This document shows positions 30,778 through 38,384 of a stretch of 64,000 nt of DNA, in pieces. This DNA is from Metallosphaera tengchongensis (lineage in GTDB: Archaea; Thermoproteota; Thermoprotei_A; Sulfolobales; Sulfolobaceae). The DNA lies in contig NZ_CP049074.1 of assembly GCF_013343295.1 (NCBI RefSeq), positions 725,501-789,500 on the forward strand, in the 5' to 3' direction. Positions within the stretch are counted from its first letter, which is position 1. Each line of letters starts with the position of its first letter. Position numbers and translations under genes: made by a program. The notes under the pieces are model-generated. The model was not told the DNA's origin, did not search any database, and was given only the letters and a program-made list of their open reading frames with translations.

Positions 30778-30790
30778 CACTTTAAAAGTG
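30778..30790. promoter_or_regulatory. Palindromic operator candidate at the antiporter / DtxR-like divergent promoter
   Basis: CACTTT-A-AAAGTG is a perfect 6+6 inverted repeat. On the minus strand its core TTTTAAAG is a TATA box placed 26 bp before about 30758, just ahead of the antiporter ATG (30750). On the plus strand it abuts the DtxR-like ATG at 30791. A dimer bound here would block both genes. Confidence 0.5.
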
Positions 30791-31183
30791 ATGGAGATAA
30801 GCAGGAGGGAAGTTGAGTACCTTAATGCCATCAAGAAGCTAAACGATAAGGGAGAGCCAGGAAAACTGACACAGATTGCGAAAGAGATAGAAGTATCCCC
30901 TGCAAGTGCTTTTGAAGAACTCAAGCACCTTGAGAAGAAGGGCCTTATCCTGAAGCAGAACAATAACGTGTTTATCACAGATGAGGGAAAAAGAAGCCTC
31001 TCCAAGGCGGTTAGAGCCCACAGGGTTATAGAGTCCCTTCTAGTTAAAGTGGGGATTGACCCTATTACAGCGTGCGACTACTCCAGCCAATTCGACCTTA
31101 ACGTGCCTGACGAAATAATAGAGAGGTTGTACGATTATTTGGGAAAACCTAATAAGTGTCCACATGGTTTCGATATCCCATGA
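30791..31183 (+). CDS. DtxR-like metal-dependent regulator lacking the FeoA domain
   Basis: This 130-residue regulator has a winged helix (REVEYLNAIKKLNDKGEPGKLTQIAKEIEVSPASAFEELKHLEKKGLI, about 6-53). The dimerisation/metal domain has RAHRVIESLLVKVG (about 77-90), the C-D-Y-S-S-Q-F segment and CPHGFDIP at the very end. Compared with the DtxR protein at 25,041 it stops before the SH3-like domain. It overlaps the DedA gene by an ATGA junction, so both are one operon. Probable target: the palindrome at its own start. Confidence 0.85.
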   Translation: MEISRREVEYLNAIKKLNDKGEPGKLTQIAKEIEVSPASAFEELKHLEKKGLILKQNNNVFITDEGKRSLSKAVRAHRVIESLLVKVGIDPITACDYSSQFDLNVPDEIIERLYDYLGKPNKCPHGFDIP

Positions 31184-31755
31184 TCTCAGTACCTCCTTCA
31201 TACCTTTACATTTTCGCTCTCATGATCCTGGAGGGGATGTCGCTACCTATCCCCAGCGAAATAATAATGCCTTTAGTGGGTTACTATTCCACTAAAGGGG
31301 TTCTAGATCCTTACCTAGGTCTCATGGTCGGTACTGTTGGAAGCTTGATCGGATCTCTAATAGACTATTACATTGCCCTTAAATTGGGGAGGGCATTTAT
31401 CTTAAAGTATGGTTACGTCTTTAAATTGACCCATGAGAAGCTGGACGCCTTAACCAACTGGTTCTCCAAATATGGAGCCCAGTCTGTTTTCCTTTTCAGA
31501 TTCGTGCCACTGTTTAGGGCCCTGATATCCTTCCCAGCCGGTCTTGCAAAGATGAGACTACCACTCTTTATAGTCTTTACTTTTCTAGGCCATCTCATGT
31601 GGGATTCCGTTCTGGTCTACATTGGAATAGCTTTCGCCCCCACGTGGCAGTCCATTATTAATCTCATAGACAAATACATGTACGGTTTAGCCATTGTTAT
31701 AGCGGTAATTGTAATAGCCTATATTTTGATTAAAGGAAACTTTTTAAAGTTTTAA
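31180..31755 (+). CDS. DedA family membrane protein
   Basis: This protein of about 191 residues has the DedA/SNARE-associated domain: EGMSLPIPSEIIMPLVGYYS (about 16-35) with the re-entrant acidic residue, GSLIGSLIDYYIALKLGR (about 51-68), and the arginine motif FRFVPLFRALISFPAGLAKMRL (about 106-127). DedA proteins act as membrane flippases, e.g. for polyprenyl-phosphate carriers, and affect proton-motive force. The ATG at 31180 overlaps the regulator stop codon; an upstream frame start at 31156 lies within the regulator. Confidence 0.88.
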   Translation: MISVPPSYLYIFALMILEGMSLPIPSEIIMPLVGYYSTKGVLDPYLGLMVGTVGSLIGSLIDYYIALKLGRAFILKYGYVFKLTHEKLDALTNWFSKYGAQSVFLFRFVPLFRALISFPAGLAKMRLPLFIVFTFLGHLMWDSVLVYIGIAFAPTWQSIINLIDKYMYGLAIVIAVIVIAYILIKGNFLKF

Positions 31756-31769
31756 CTAGAAGAACTAAT

Positions 31770-32642
31770 ATGATTGAAATAATACTTTCTCCATTACAGT
31801 ACCTTCTGGCTGTCGTTGCAGGAGTTCTTGTTGGTTTTAGCCTGGGTCTAATAGGAGGAGGCGGTTCAATCCTAGCTGTACCTTTACTTCTGTATTTTGT
31901 AGGCTTAGCCACTATTCCTGCGCAATACGCGTCATCGCCTGTCTTAGCCAAGGAGTACGTGAATTTCGTAGACCACGTAGCTCTAGGAACTACTGCCTTA
32001 GCAGTCGGTCTGAACGCTTACATAAACAGCTATATACACTTTAGAAAGGGAAACGTAAAGGTGAAGGAAGGAATTACGTTCGCAATACCTGGCGTTGCTG
32101 GAGCTACCTTCGGGAGTTACCTAAGTCACATAACCCCAGGACAATCCTTGCTTTTCTTTTTCGCAATCTTGATGATAGCAATAGCGCTCATGATGATGAG
32201 GAATAGGTCAGCTGACGGAGCGAAAGTTGTAACACAAGAGAGACCGGGATTAATGAGAATTTCCATTGGTAAAATTGTCCCGACTGGTTTCATTGTAGGC
32301 TTCGCGTCTGGATATTTCGGAATTGGTGGGGGATTCCTAATAGTCCCAGGATTACTGTTCAGCACTAGCATTTGCATGATAAAGGCTGTAGGGACTTCGT
32401 TGATAGCAGTGGGGACTTTCGGAATAACGAGTGCCCTCATTTATTCAGTGTACGGTTACGTTTTACCTGTCATAAGCATACTGTACCTCCTTGGTGGGAT
32501 AGCAGGAGGGTACGGTGGGGCTTCGATTGCAAGTAAAATGCCGAGAGGAACTCTTAGAAAGGCTTTCGCCATAATCATAATCATCGTTGCTATATACATT
32601 ATGGTTCAGAATTACAAGGGAATATTCCTTTTCATACATTGA
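31770..32642 (+). CDS. TauE/SafE family sulfite/organosulfonate exporter
   Basis: This 290-residue transporter of COG0730 has about 8 membrane helices in two repeats. It has the first-repeat motif GFSLGLIGGGGSILAVPLLLYFVG (about 22-45) and the second-repeat GFASGYFGIGGGFLIVPGLL (about 175-194). In a sulfur-oxidising archaeon, export or import of sulfite or related sulfur anions is plausible (inference). It follows dedA by 14 bp, so the DtxR-like, dedA and tauE genes may be one unit. Confidence 0.88.
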   Translation: MIEIILSPLQYLLAVVAGVLVGFSLGLIGGGGSILAVPLLLYFVGLATIPAQYASSPVLAKEYVNFVDHVALGTTALAVGLNAYINSYIHFRKGNVKVKEGITFAIPGVAGATFGSYLSHITPGQSLLFFFAILMIAIALMMMRNRSADGAKVVTQERPGLMRISIGKIVPTGFIVGFASGYFGIGGGFLIVPGLLFSTSICMIKAVGTSLIAVGTFGITSALIYSVYGYVLPVISILYLLGGIAGGYGGASIASKMPRGTLRKAFAIIIIIVAIYIMVQNYKGIFLFIH

Positions 32643-32943
32643 CGTTGGAATTCGACATGTCACTGTAAACTTTTTCTATTTCCTTCTTTAATGAATTCAA
32701 ACATTTTTCTATATTTTTCTGTAATTCTCCCCAATCCTCATTTTTAATGGCATTAACTATTTCCCTTTCTTCTTCTGCGCAACCGAATTTCGCACCTTTT
32801 CTGTGAAACTCCGTTAGTTCTCTGTCCACCCACTTGAACAGGGTAGCTTCCTTTCGTTCTTCTACGTGCCTTTTCACTTTTTCCAGTGAAGTCCTCAGTA
32901 AAATCATATCCTGTAGCTCATAAAATTTCTTTGGAATAGACAT
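32632..32943 (-). CDS. Hypothetical helical protein, 103 residues
   Basis: This charged, probably all-helical protein starts MSIPKKFYELQDMILL and contains KVKRHVEERKEATLFKWVDREL and a C-terminal coiled-coil-like NIEKCLNSLKKEIEKVY. It is not recognised. The start at 32943 is supported by a TATA-like TTTTATTTAA at 32964-32973 (minus strand), 26 bp away; a longer frame to 33069 would overlap the divergent gene. Its 3' end overlaps tauE by 11 bp. Confidence 0.6.
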   Translation of the reverse strand: MSIPKKFYELQDMILLRTSLEKVKRHVEERKEATLFKWVDRELTEFHRKGAKFGCAEEEREIVNAIKNEDWGELQKNIEKCLNSLKKEIEKVYSDMSNSNVNV

Positions 32944-33014
32944 GATGTAACTTTGGATAGAGGTTAAATAAAAGCCATAGTTCAATATAAAGTCACTCAA
33001 TGGTGAAGTAGCAT

Positions 33015-33548
33015 ATGGATCAGAACAGTGGAAAAGACCCGAGTTTTCTGACTTACATTTTGTATTCAATTGTGGGAGCTGTCATATTGATATTAGTCTC
33101 ATTTCCACTTTCAGCGGTTGCACCATTGGACGAGCCTAAAGTCTATGCCTACGGAAACGCATATTACGATTTGGGCGTCCCAGTGGGTGTGTCATTTGTA
33201 GCTTTCATTAATTTATTGATATTTATCATATCTGCTATTCTTTTTTGGGGAGGGAAGAACATTTTTAAAAACCTGATCATAGACTCCTCTGCCCTATCTT
33301 TCGTTTTCTTAAATTATCTTAATTATTATATTATTTCCATTGTTTGGCACCCGGTTATAACTGTGCTTCCGTTTATGCTATTAATCCATTATAATGGTTC
33401 CAACTCACTCCAGGTGGACCTAGGTCAGATAGTATTAATAATTTATATCTACAGAATGATTAAGAGAGCTAGAAGACCCCGCCCCTTACCAGGGCTGGAA
33501 TCGGTAAAACCGGCGGATGAAAGTCCTCAGCCGGGCGGGGTACAGTGA
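33015..33548 (+). CDS. Hypothetical membrane protein with G+C-rich Pro-rich tail
   Basis: This 177-residue protein has four hydrophobic segments (about 12-38, 58-79, 88-125 and 133-145), then KRARRPRPLPGLESVKPADE, PQPGGVQ. It is not recognised. The membrane part is A/T-rich like its neighbours, but the last ~24 codons (from 33,477) abruptly become very G+C-rich. That stretch forms an RNA-like fold and leads into a C/D box RNA candidate. The tail may be a by-product of an RNA gene lying over the 3' end. Confidence 0.6.
   Translation: MDQNSGKDPSFLTYILYSIVGAVILILVSFPLSAVAPLDEPKVYAYGNAYYDLGVPVGVSFVAFINLLIFIISAILFWGGKNIFKNLIIDSSALSFVFLNYLNYYIISIVWHPVITVLPFMLLIHYNGSNSLQVDLGQIVLIIYIYRMIKRARRPRPLPGLESVKPADESPQPGGVQ
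33477..33546 (+). ncRNA. Candidate H/ACA-type guide RNA overlapping a gene end
   Basis: An 8-bp all-G/C stem pairs CCCCGCCC (33478-33485) with GGGCGGGG (33534-33541) and is followed after one base by ACA (33543-33545). Above it lies an internal loop of 7 and 6 nt, then a stem GGGCT (33493-33497) with AGTCC (33523-33527). Next come tandem G-A contacts (GA at 33499 and GA at 33520), as in a kink-turn, and a small hairpin CGGT-AAA-ACCG. This is the layout of an archaeal H/ACA unit. It was folded by eye only. A chance fold of a coding tail is the alternative. Confidence 0.4.
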
Positions 33549-33595
33549 TGACGCCGACATAAACAGATAAGTGAAGTAAGGGTCGATAAACTGAC
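33546..33595 (+). ncRNA. Candidate C/D box guide sRNA
   Basis: Box C is GTGATGA (33546-33552, perfect). A guide of 12 nt (CGCCGACATAAA) follows, then box D' CAGA (33565-33568), a 4-nt spacer, and box C' TGAAGT (33573-33578). The second guide is 13 nt (AAGGGTCGATAAA), then box D CTGA (33592-33595, perfect). Total length 50 nt with textbook spacing. The first guide can pair 8 nt with ATGTCGGC, a sequence I recall from the 23S rRNA peptidyl-transferase loop, unchecked for this organism. It begins right at the ACA of the H/ACA-like element. Confidence 0.5.
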
Positions 33596-33606
33596 TGTTC
33601 ACATAG

Positions 33607-33614
33607 TTTTAAAA
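33607..33614 (+). promoter_or_regulatory. TATA box of the MFS exporter gene
   Basis: TTTTAAAA is centred 26 bp before about 33637, giving a 3-nt leader before the ATG at 33640. This separates the MFS transcript from the RNA candidates upstream. Confidence 0.55.
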
Positions 33615-33639
33615 CCTAAATTTTATCTTGAAGAAACTT

Positions 33640-35145
33640 ATGGAAGTTCCAAAGGCCAAGCCTGATGATTCAAAGGACTTTGATTTGAAGTACGCCTACA
33701 GGGCTTTAATGGTGCTAGCTCCGCTGGCAATTGTAGTGATGTACACTGAGGGCATGTTAATTCCTTCCCTAGTAAAGATAGAGGACGACTTTGGGGTCAA
33801 CGCTGCCCAGGTAAGCTGGGTTTTAACAGTGTACCTTCTGACTGGCTCAGTGATGAACCCTATAGCAGGGAAACTTGGGGATCTGTATGGCAAAAAGAGA
33901 GTTTTGACAATCATCATATGGATATATGCCCTAGGAGTGACCTTAACCGGGTTTGCACCTACCTTCAGCCTGCTGATACTAGCAAGGGCAGTTCAGGGGC
34001 TAGGATTAGCTATGTTTCCACTTGCTTTTAGTCTTATAAGGGAAGAGTTCCCTCCCAGGCTGGTCCCTACAGCCCAGGGTATAGTAAGCGCCATGTTCGG
34101 AGCGGGTTCAGCTATAGCCTTACCCATTGGAGCCTACATTTCCCAAAACTTTGGCTGGCAGTACACTTACCACTCTGTGATACCATTTGTTGTCCTCATG
34201 GCTGTCCTGACCTCTACACAGATAAGGGAATCCAGATACAAAAATCCCAACAGTAGAATTGACTTCATTGGGGCTGGGATACTGTCCTTATCTCTAGCCA
34301 CTCTCATACTAGGGTTTAGCGAAGCACCCACGTGGGGATGGAACTCTCCATTGACTATAGGTGATCTTTTGTTCTCCCTATTTGCTTTTTCATTTTTCAT
34401 CTTTTATCAGAGCAAGAATCCATTTCCTTTAATATCGGTAAAGCTTCTAAAAAGGAGGAACGTGCTCATAGCCAACATGGCTGCAGTTGTTGCCGGGTTC
34501 GCAGTGTTCATGGGGTCCCAGACCCTAACTTACCTATTTGAGGAACCTAATCCAATTGGCTTCAACTTGGACATCCAAGCAACGGGGATAGCTCTTCTGC
34601 CCACTGCCCTAATACAACTTGTCAGTGGACCAATAGCGGGGAGGCTAATATCTTCAAAGGGACCTAGATCCATAATGATAGTCGGTTCCACGATCTTAAT
34701 ACCGGTTTACCTAGCGTTATCTCTTCTGGTAACTAATGGTGGGCAGAACATCGATCCTGTAATCCTCCTGGGAACCCTAGCAATGCTAGGAGCTACCTTG
34801 CTCAACGTAAGTCTGGTAAATATGCTTACCTTCTCTGTGGAAAGACAAGTTATGGGAACTGCAACCTCAATCAACACAGTTTTCAGATTGATAGGGGGGA
34901 CAATAGGTCCCTCAGTCGCTGGTGCCATCATGGGGACTTATCAAGCAAGTTTAGTGGAAATGATACCGTTTAATAGCAACACCATATTCTATCCCATAGA
35001 ACTACCCTCTGACTATGCGTTCTCCTTAATTTTCGTAGTAGCTACAATATTGTCGGTGGTTATGACTTTTCTCTCGCTGATGGCCAAGAATATTAAACTC
35101 GGTAACCTAATGGACAATAGCCATGGAGCAGTTGCAGGACATTAG
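33640..35145 (+). CDS. MFS transporter, DHA2 (14-TM drug:H+ antiporter-like)
   Basis: This protein of about 501 residues has about 14 membrane helices of the EmrB/QacA type. Visible are motif A GKLGDLYGKKRVLTIIIW (about 78-95), the second-helix AQVSWVLTVYLLTGSVMNPIAGK, and motif C-like GAGSAIALPIGAYIS (about 150-164). It probably exports hydrophobic compounds. The start at 33640 follows a TATA box by the right distance. The 3' end overlaps the uracil-DNA glycosylase gene by 23 bp in the same direction. Confidence 0.88.
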   Translation: MEVPKAKPDDSKDFDLKYAYRALMVLAPLAIVVMYTEGMLIPSLVKIEDDFGVNAAQVSWVLTVYLLTGSVMNPIAGKLGDLYGKKRVLTIIIWIYALGVTLTGFAPTFSLLILARAVQGLGLAMFPLAFSLIREEFPPRLVPTAQGIVSAMFGAGSAIALPIGAYISQNFGWQYTYHSVIPFVVLMAVLTSTQIRESRYKNPNSRIDFIGAGILSLSLATLILGFSEAPTWGWNSPLTIGDLLFSLFAFSFFIFYQSKNPFPLISVKLLKRRNVLIANMAAVVAGFAVFMGSQTLTYLFEEPNPIGFNLDIQATGIALLPTALIQLVSGPIAGRLISSKGPRSIMIVGSTILIPVYLALSLLVTNGGQNIDPVILLGTLAMLGATLLNVSLVNMLTFSVERQVMGTATSINTVFRLIGGTIGPSVAGAIMGTYQASLVEMIPFNSNTIFYPIELPSDYAFSLIFVVATILSVVMTFLSLMAKNIKLGNLMDNSHGAVAGH

Positions 35146-35755
35146 GAACTCAGTAATAAGCTGCGAAAGGTGCAAGCTAGCCAATACCAGAAGACGCGCT
35201 GTTCCTGGAGAAGGGATAGTAAGCGAGTTGATGTTAGTTGGAGAAGCCCCAGGATCGAGAGAGGACGCTCTGGGTAGACCGTTTGTAGGGTCTGCGGGAA
35301 AATTTTTGAACCAATTACTGACTAAAGCAGGTTTATCTAGAGAATCGGTATATATCACCAATTTGGTCAAATGTAGACCCCCTAATAATAGAGATCCAGA
35401 GAAGGAAGAGATAGATGCATGCTCACCTTATCTTATTGCTGAAATAAATGTAATAAAACCTAGGATAATAGTAACTCTTGGAAGCCACTCCACAGCGTTT
35501 TTTCAGAAAATTGCGGGGTTAAGTCAAGAACCCATATCCCGTGCCAGAGGTAAAACTTTCGAAATTGCCTTTGAACACGGTAAAGTTATAATTTTTCCTT
35601 CATACCATCCTGCTGCGGCACTATACAATCCGAATTTAAGCAAGGTTATGGAGGAGGATTTTATTAGGTTGTCTCAGCTCGTGAATAGATCAAGTTCAAA
35701 AACTATCACCATAGAAAGTTTTCTAGATCAAAATGGATCTGGGAATAAAGGGTAA
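35123..35755 (+). CDS. Type 4 uracil-DNA glycosylase
   Basis: This 210-residue thermostable uracil-DNA glycosylase removes uracil from DNA, important at high temperature. The active-site motif is GEAPGSREDALGRPFVGSAG (about 40-59). Iron-sulfur cysteines are CERC near 14-17, C in KCRPP near 86 and C near 102. The C-terminal motif is HPAAAL (about 166-171). Its start lies within the end of the MFS gene and its end overlaps the SDR gene by 23 bp, a tightly packed three-gene run. Confidence 0.93.
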   Translation: MEQLQDIRNSVISCERCKLANTRRRAVPGEGIVSELMLVGEAPGSREDALGRPFVGSAGKFLNQLLTKAGLSRESVYITNLVKCRPPNNRDPEKEEIDACSPYLIAEINVIKPRIIVTLGSHSTAFFQKIAGLSQEPISRARGKTFEIAFEHGKVIIFPSYHPAAALYNPNLSKVMEEDFIRLSQLVNRSSSKTITIESFLDQNGSGNKG

Positions 35756-36512
35756 AAAGGTTCTCGTGACGGCTTCGAGTAAGGGCATAGGCTTCGCCAC
35801 AGCAAAGAGGTTTCTAGAGGAAGGAGCTGAGGTAGTAATCTCGTCCCATGATAGGGAAAATTTACACCGAGCTTACGAGAAACTAAAAGGGATAGGAAAG
35901 GTCCATGAAGTTGTAGCTGATTTAAGCAAAATAGATGAAGCTAAGATGCTTGTCCAAGAGTCCTACTCCCTCATGAAGGGATTGGATATCGTAGTCTACG
36001 TTACCGGTAGCCCTAAGCCGGGTAACCTAATGGAGCTAACCGATGAAGACTGGGGGGTCGCGTTTAACCTTCTCCTCATGAGTGCAGTTGTTATAATCAG
36101 GGAGAGCGCTCGACTAATGAAAGATGGGGGTAGAATAGTCCTTTCCACCTCAATGTCGCTGAAGCAACCCATAGATAACCTTGACCTATCCAACGTGGTG
36201 AGACTCTCCTTAGCGGGACTCATCAAAGTTGCTTCTAGGGAACTGGGTTCTAAGGGTATACTTGTGAACGGGGTTATGCCAGGTTGGACCATGACAGAGA
36301 GAGTCGGTCAGTTAGCTAGAGACAGGGCTAGGAGGGAAGGAAAGACAGAGGATCAAGTAATCTCCGAGATAGTTAAGGACGTCCCTCTTGGAAGAATAGG
36401 ATCTCCAGAGGAAGTTGCCAACGTAATATTGTTCTTGTGTTCCACCCTCTCCACCTACGTCACTGGATCCCTTATACCAGTAGACGGAGGTTTAATAAGG
36501 TCAACCCTTTAA
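35733..36512 (+). CDS. SDR family protein lacking the standard catalytic Tyr/Lys
   Basis: This 259-residue Rossmann protein of the short-chain dehydrogenase superfamily has the cofactor motif TASSKGIG instead of TGxxxGIG. Where YxxxK is expected, near 155-160, the sequence is LSNVVRLSLAGLIK, so Tyr and Lys are replaced. This fits the atypical subgroup (cd05344, which includes Aeropyrum APE0912) known to miss the normal tetrad. A C-terminal PLGRIGSPEEVANVILFLCS segment and VDGGLI are normal. The activity is unknown and may be non-dehydrogenase. Confidence 0.82.
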   Translation: MDLGIKGKKVLVTASSKGIGFATAKRFLEEGAEVVISSHDRENLHRAYEKLKGIGKVHEVVADLSKIDEAKMLVQESYSLMKGLDIVVYVTGSPKPGNLMELTDEDWGVAFNLLLMSAVVIIRESARLMKDGGRIVLSTSMSLKQPIDNLDLSNVVRLSLAGLIKVASRELGSKGILVNGVMPGWTMTERVGQLARDRARREGKTEDQVISEIVKDVPLGRIGSPEEVANVILFLCSTLSTYVTGSLIPVDGGLIRSTL

Positions 36513-36611
36513 AGCGATTTGGCTAATAATATCCCCTTTTTTCTCTACGAAGAGTAATAACGTTCTCTAAGAGCCATAGCGTTATATGAACTTAGATAGT
36601 AATACACTTAA

Positions 36612-38105
36612 GTGATAGTATTGAGGCTCGGCGAGTTCTATACCAATAACTTCAGGAGTCTTGAGACAGTTGAACTTAGGAACTTGGGCGGATTTAACGT
36701 AATAGTAGGACCAAACGGTTACGGGAAGACGAACCTACTAACCTCGATTTTTCTTTTTATCAAGAACCTCTCAGCCGGGATTGAGAAAAGGTCGATTGAA
36801 GATAAGAGCCAAGAGTATCTGTTAATGTGGAATGGCTACGATACGTCTAGACCCATTCTATTAGGAGGCAGGCTTGAGTTTAACGAGAAGGAAGTAGAGA
36901 AGGTTACGGGTAAGAGTCAGAACGTGGTTATTGACCTGGTCAACAAGTTGAGATACATTAACGGATATTTAGAGTGGGACCTTGACTTGATAAGGATAAA
37001 CGGTTCAGTGCCCTCCAAGGACGAGATAGAGAGCGCCAGAAAACTGTTGGACTACTCCGCATCTCAGATTGAGTACGTTCCCATTTTTGATCAGAACTAC
37101 TTCGATGATGTTTTGAATAGAATTGTGGGGCTTAACAGGTCCCCCATTAACCTAAGGAAATATTGGTATGATTTCGCCAATTTAGTGAGCAACACGATCC
37201 CGGAGGTTAAGGGTATAGAAATCTGGGACTCAAAGAAGCTCGTACTGAACGTGTATAACTTGCCCATATATATAGATCTAGCTGCAAGCGGTTTCCAGAG
37301 AATAATCCTAATGTTATTTGTAATTTGGCTTAGTGGTAACAAAGTGCTTTTAGTGGAAGAGCCAGAAGTGAACATGCACCCCATAATGCAATATAAAATT
37401 GCTAAACTCCTGAAATCATGGACGGACAGCAACGTTCTGCAGGTTTTTATGACTACCCATTCACCCTTCATTGTATCCTCAGAGGTAGATAACTTCATTG
37501 TGTTGAAAAGAGGACAAGTGGCGTCCAATGCAATCGGTTTCCAACTCGATGAAGAGATCAAGTCCGCATTCTCTGTGTTAAAAATAAACGTGGGCGACAT
37601 ACTTTTTAGCAAGACGATAGTCATCTCCAGTGAGCTCGCGGAGCCTAGCGTGATCCTAAACTGGTTGAAGAAACTTAACGTGTACCCAGAGTACAACGGC
37701 TTAGTAATATATACGGTGAGGAACGAGCTGGAGCTACAGACTTGGCTCAAGTTAAGAAAGATGCTCAAGCTCGACATGCTCTTCCTTGGTCTATGCGACA
37801 AGATCGATAACGAACTTAAGGATTATTGCCTTCCCCTTAACAGGGAGGTTGAATCGTTTTATAGCAAAAGCGGCATGCTAGAGGCCCTAAAGAGAATTGG
37901 GATCTATCCTGATGATAAGGAAATGAAGGACCTATCAAGGGAGGACAACGTGAGGTGGTTAGCAAACGTGCTTAAGAGGAGGGGCTTAGATTACGGTAAT
38001 ATGAGGTCTGCCATTGGGGACATCATTTCAAGGATAGATTCCGTAGAGATACCCAAAGAGTTGGAAATACTTGTGAATAAAATTAAAACCGCACAGCCCA
38101 TTTAA
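36612..38105 (+). CDS. OLD-like / RecF-type AAA ATPase with degenerate C-terminal TOPRIM-like region
   Basis: This 497-residue protein has an ABC-type ATPase: Walker A VGPNGYGKTN (about 31-40), SGFQRIILMLFVIWL (signature-like, about 228-242), Walker B VLLVEEPEVNMHP (about 247-259) and TTHSPFIV (H-loop, about 288-295). The C-terminal part (about 335-497) has an alpha/beta region beginning TIVISSELAEPSVILNWL and FLGLCDKIDN, placed like the TOPRIM nuclease of OLD proteins but without a clean ExxxE or DxD. OLD-family proteins act in phage defence or DNA repair; the role here is unknown. It starts at GTG. Confidence 0.75.
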   Translation: MIVLRLGEFYTNNFRSLETVELRNLGGFNVIVGPNGYGKTNLLTSIFLFIKNLSAGIEKRSIEDKSQEYLLMWNGYDTSRPILLGGRLEFNEKEVEKVTGKSQNVVIDLVNKLRYINGYLEWDLDLIRINGSVPSKDEIESARKLLDYSASQIEYVPIFDQNYFDDVLNRIVGLNRSPINLRKYWYDFANLVSNTIPEVKGIEIWDSKKLVLNVYNLPIYIDLAASGFQRIILMLFVIWLSGNKVLLVEEPEVNMHPIMQYKIAKLLKSWTDSNVLQVFMTTHSPFIVSSEVDNFIVLKRGQVASNAIGFQLDEEIKSAFSVLKINVGDILFSKTIVISSELAEPSVILNWLKKLNVYPEYNGLVIYTVRNELELQTWLKLRKMLKLDMLFLGLCDKIDNELKDYCLPLNREVESFYSKSGMLEALKRIGIYPDDKEMKDLSREDNVRWLANVLKRRGLDYGNMRSAIGDIISRIDSVEIPKELEILVNKIKTAQPI

Positions 38106-38111
38106 TAAATT

Positions 38112-38384
38112 ATGAGTCTAATTGGCATCGGCATCCTTTTAATCTTTGTAGGTTTCATTCTAATTTTCCTCGACATAATTGTGACAATGGCCAGATCCGT
38201 TAGATCAAGAGAGGAAACTGAAGAGGAGAAGCAAACGGAAAAAAGAGAGGCTGGGGGAATAATCTTCATTGGGCCTATACCTATAATTTTCGGGACGTCA
38301 AAAAATATAGAAAAGTGGATGATAATTGTGGCCTTAGCCATAACTGTTATATTAGTTGCCCTCTTCTTAATACAATTTATATGA
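38112..38384 (+). CDS. DUF131 family small membrane protein
   Basis: This 90-residue protein has two membrane helices (about 3-26 and 68-89) separated by a charged stretch of Glu/Lys/Arg and the motif [20 protein letters not shown] (about 48-67), the archaeal DUF131/TIGR00304 signature. The function is unknown. It begins 6 bp after the OLD-like gene, so the two could be co-expressed. It overlaps gdhA convergently by 8 bp. Confidence 0.82.
   Translation: MSLIGIGILLIFVGFILIFLDIIVTMARSVRSREETEEEKQTEKREAGGIIFIGPIPIIFGTSKNIEKWMIIVALAITVILVALFLIQFI

Noticed and set aside
36912-37801. Long open frame opposite the OLD-like ATPase (minus strand, 37,097-37,801)
   Set aside because: Its composition is Ser/Thr/Ile-rich with no motif, as expected for the antisense of a real gene; no promoter fits.
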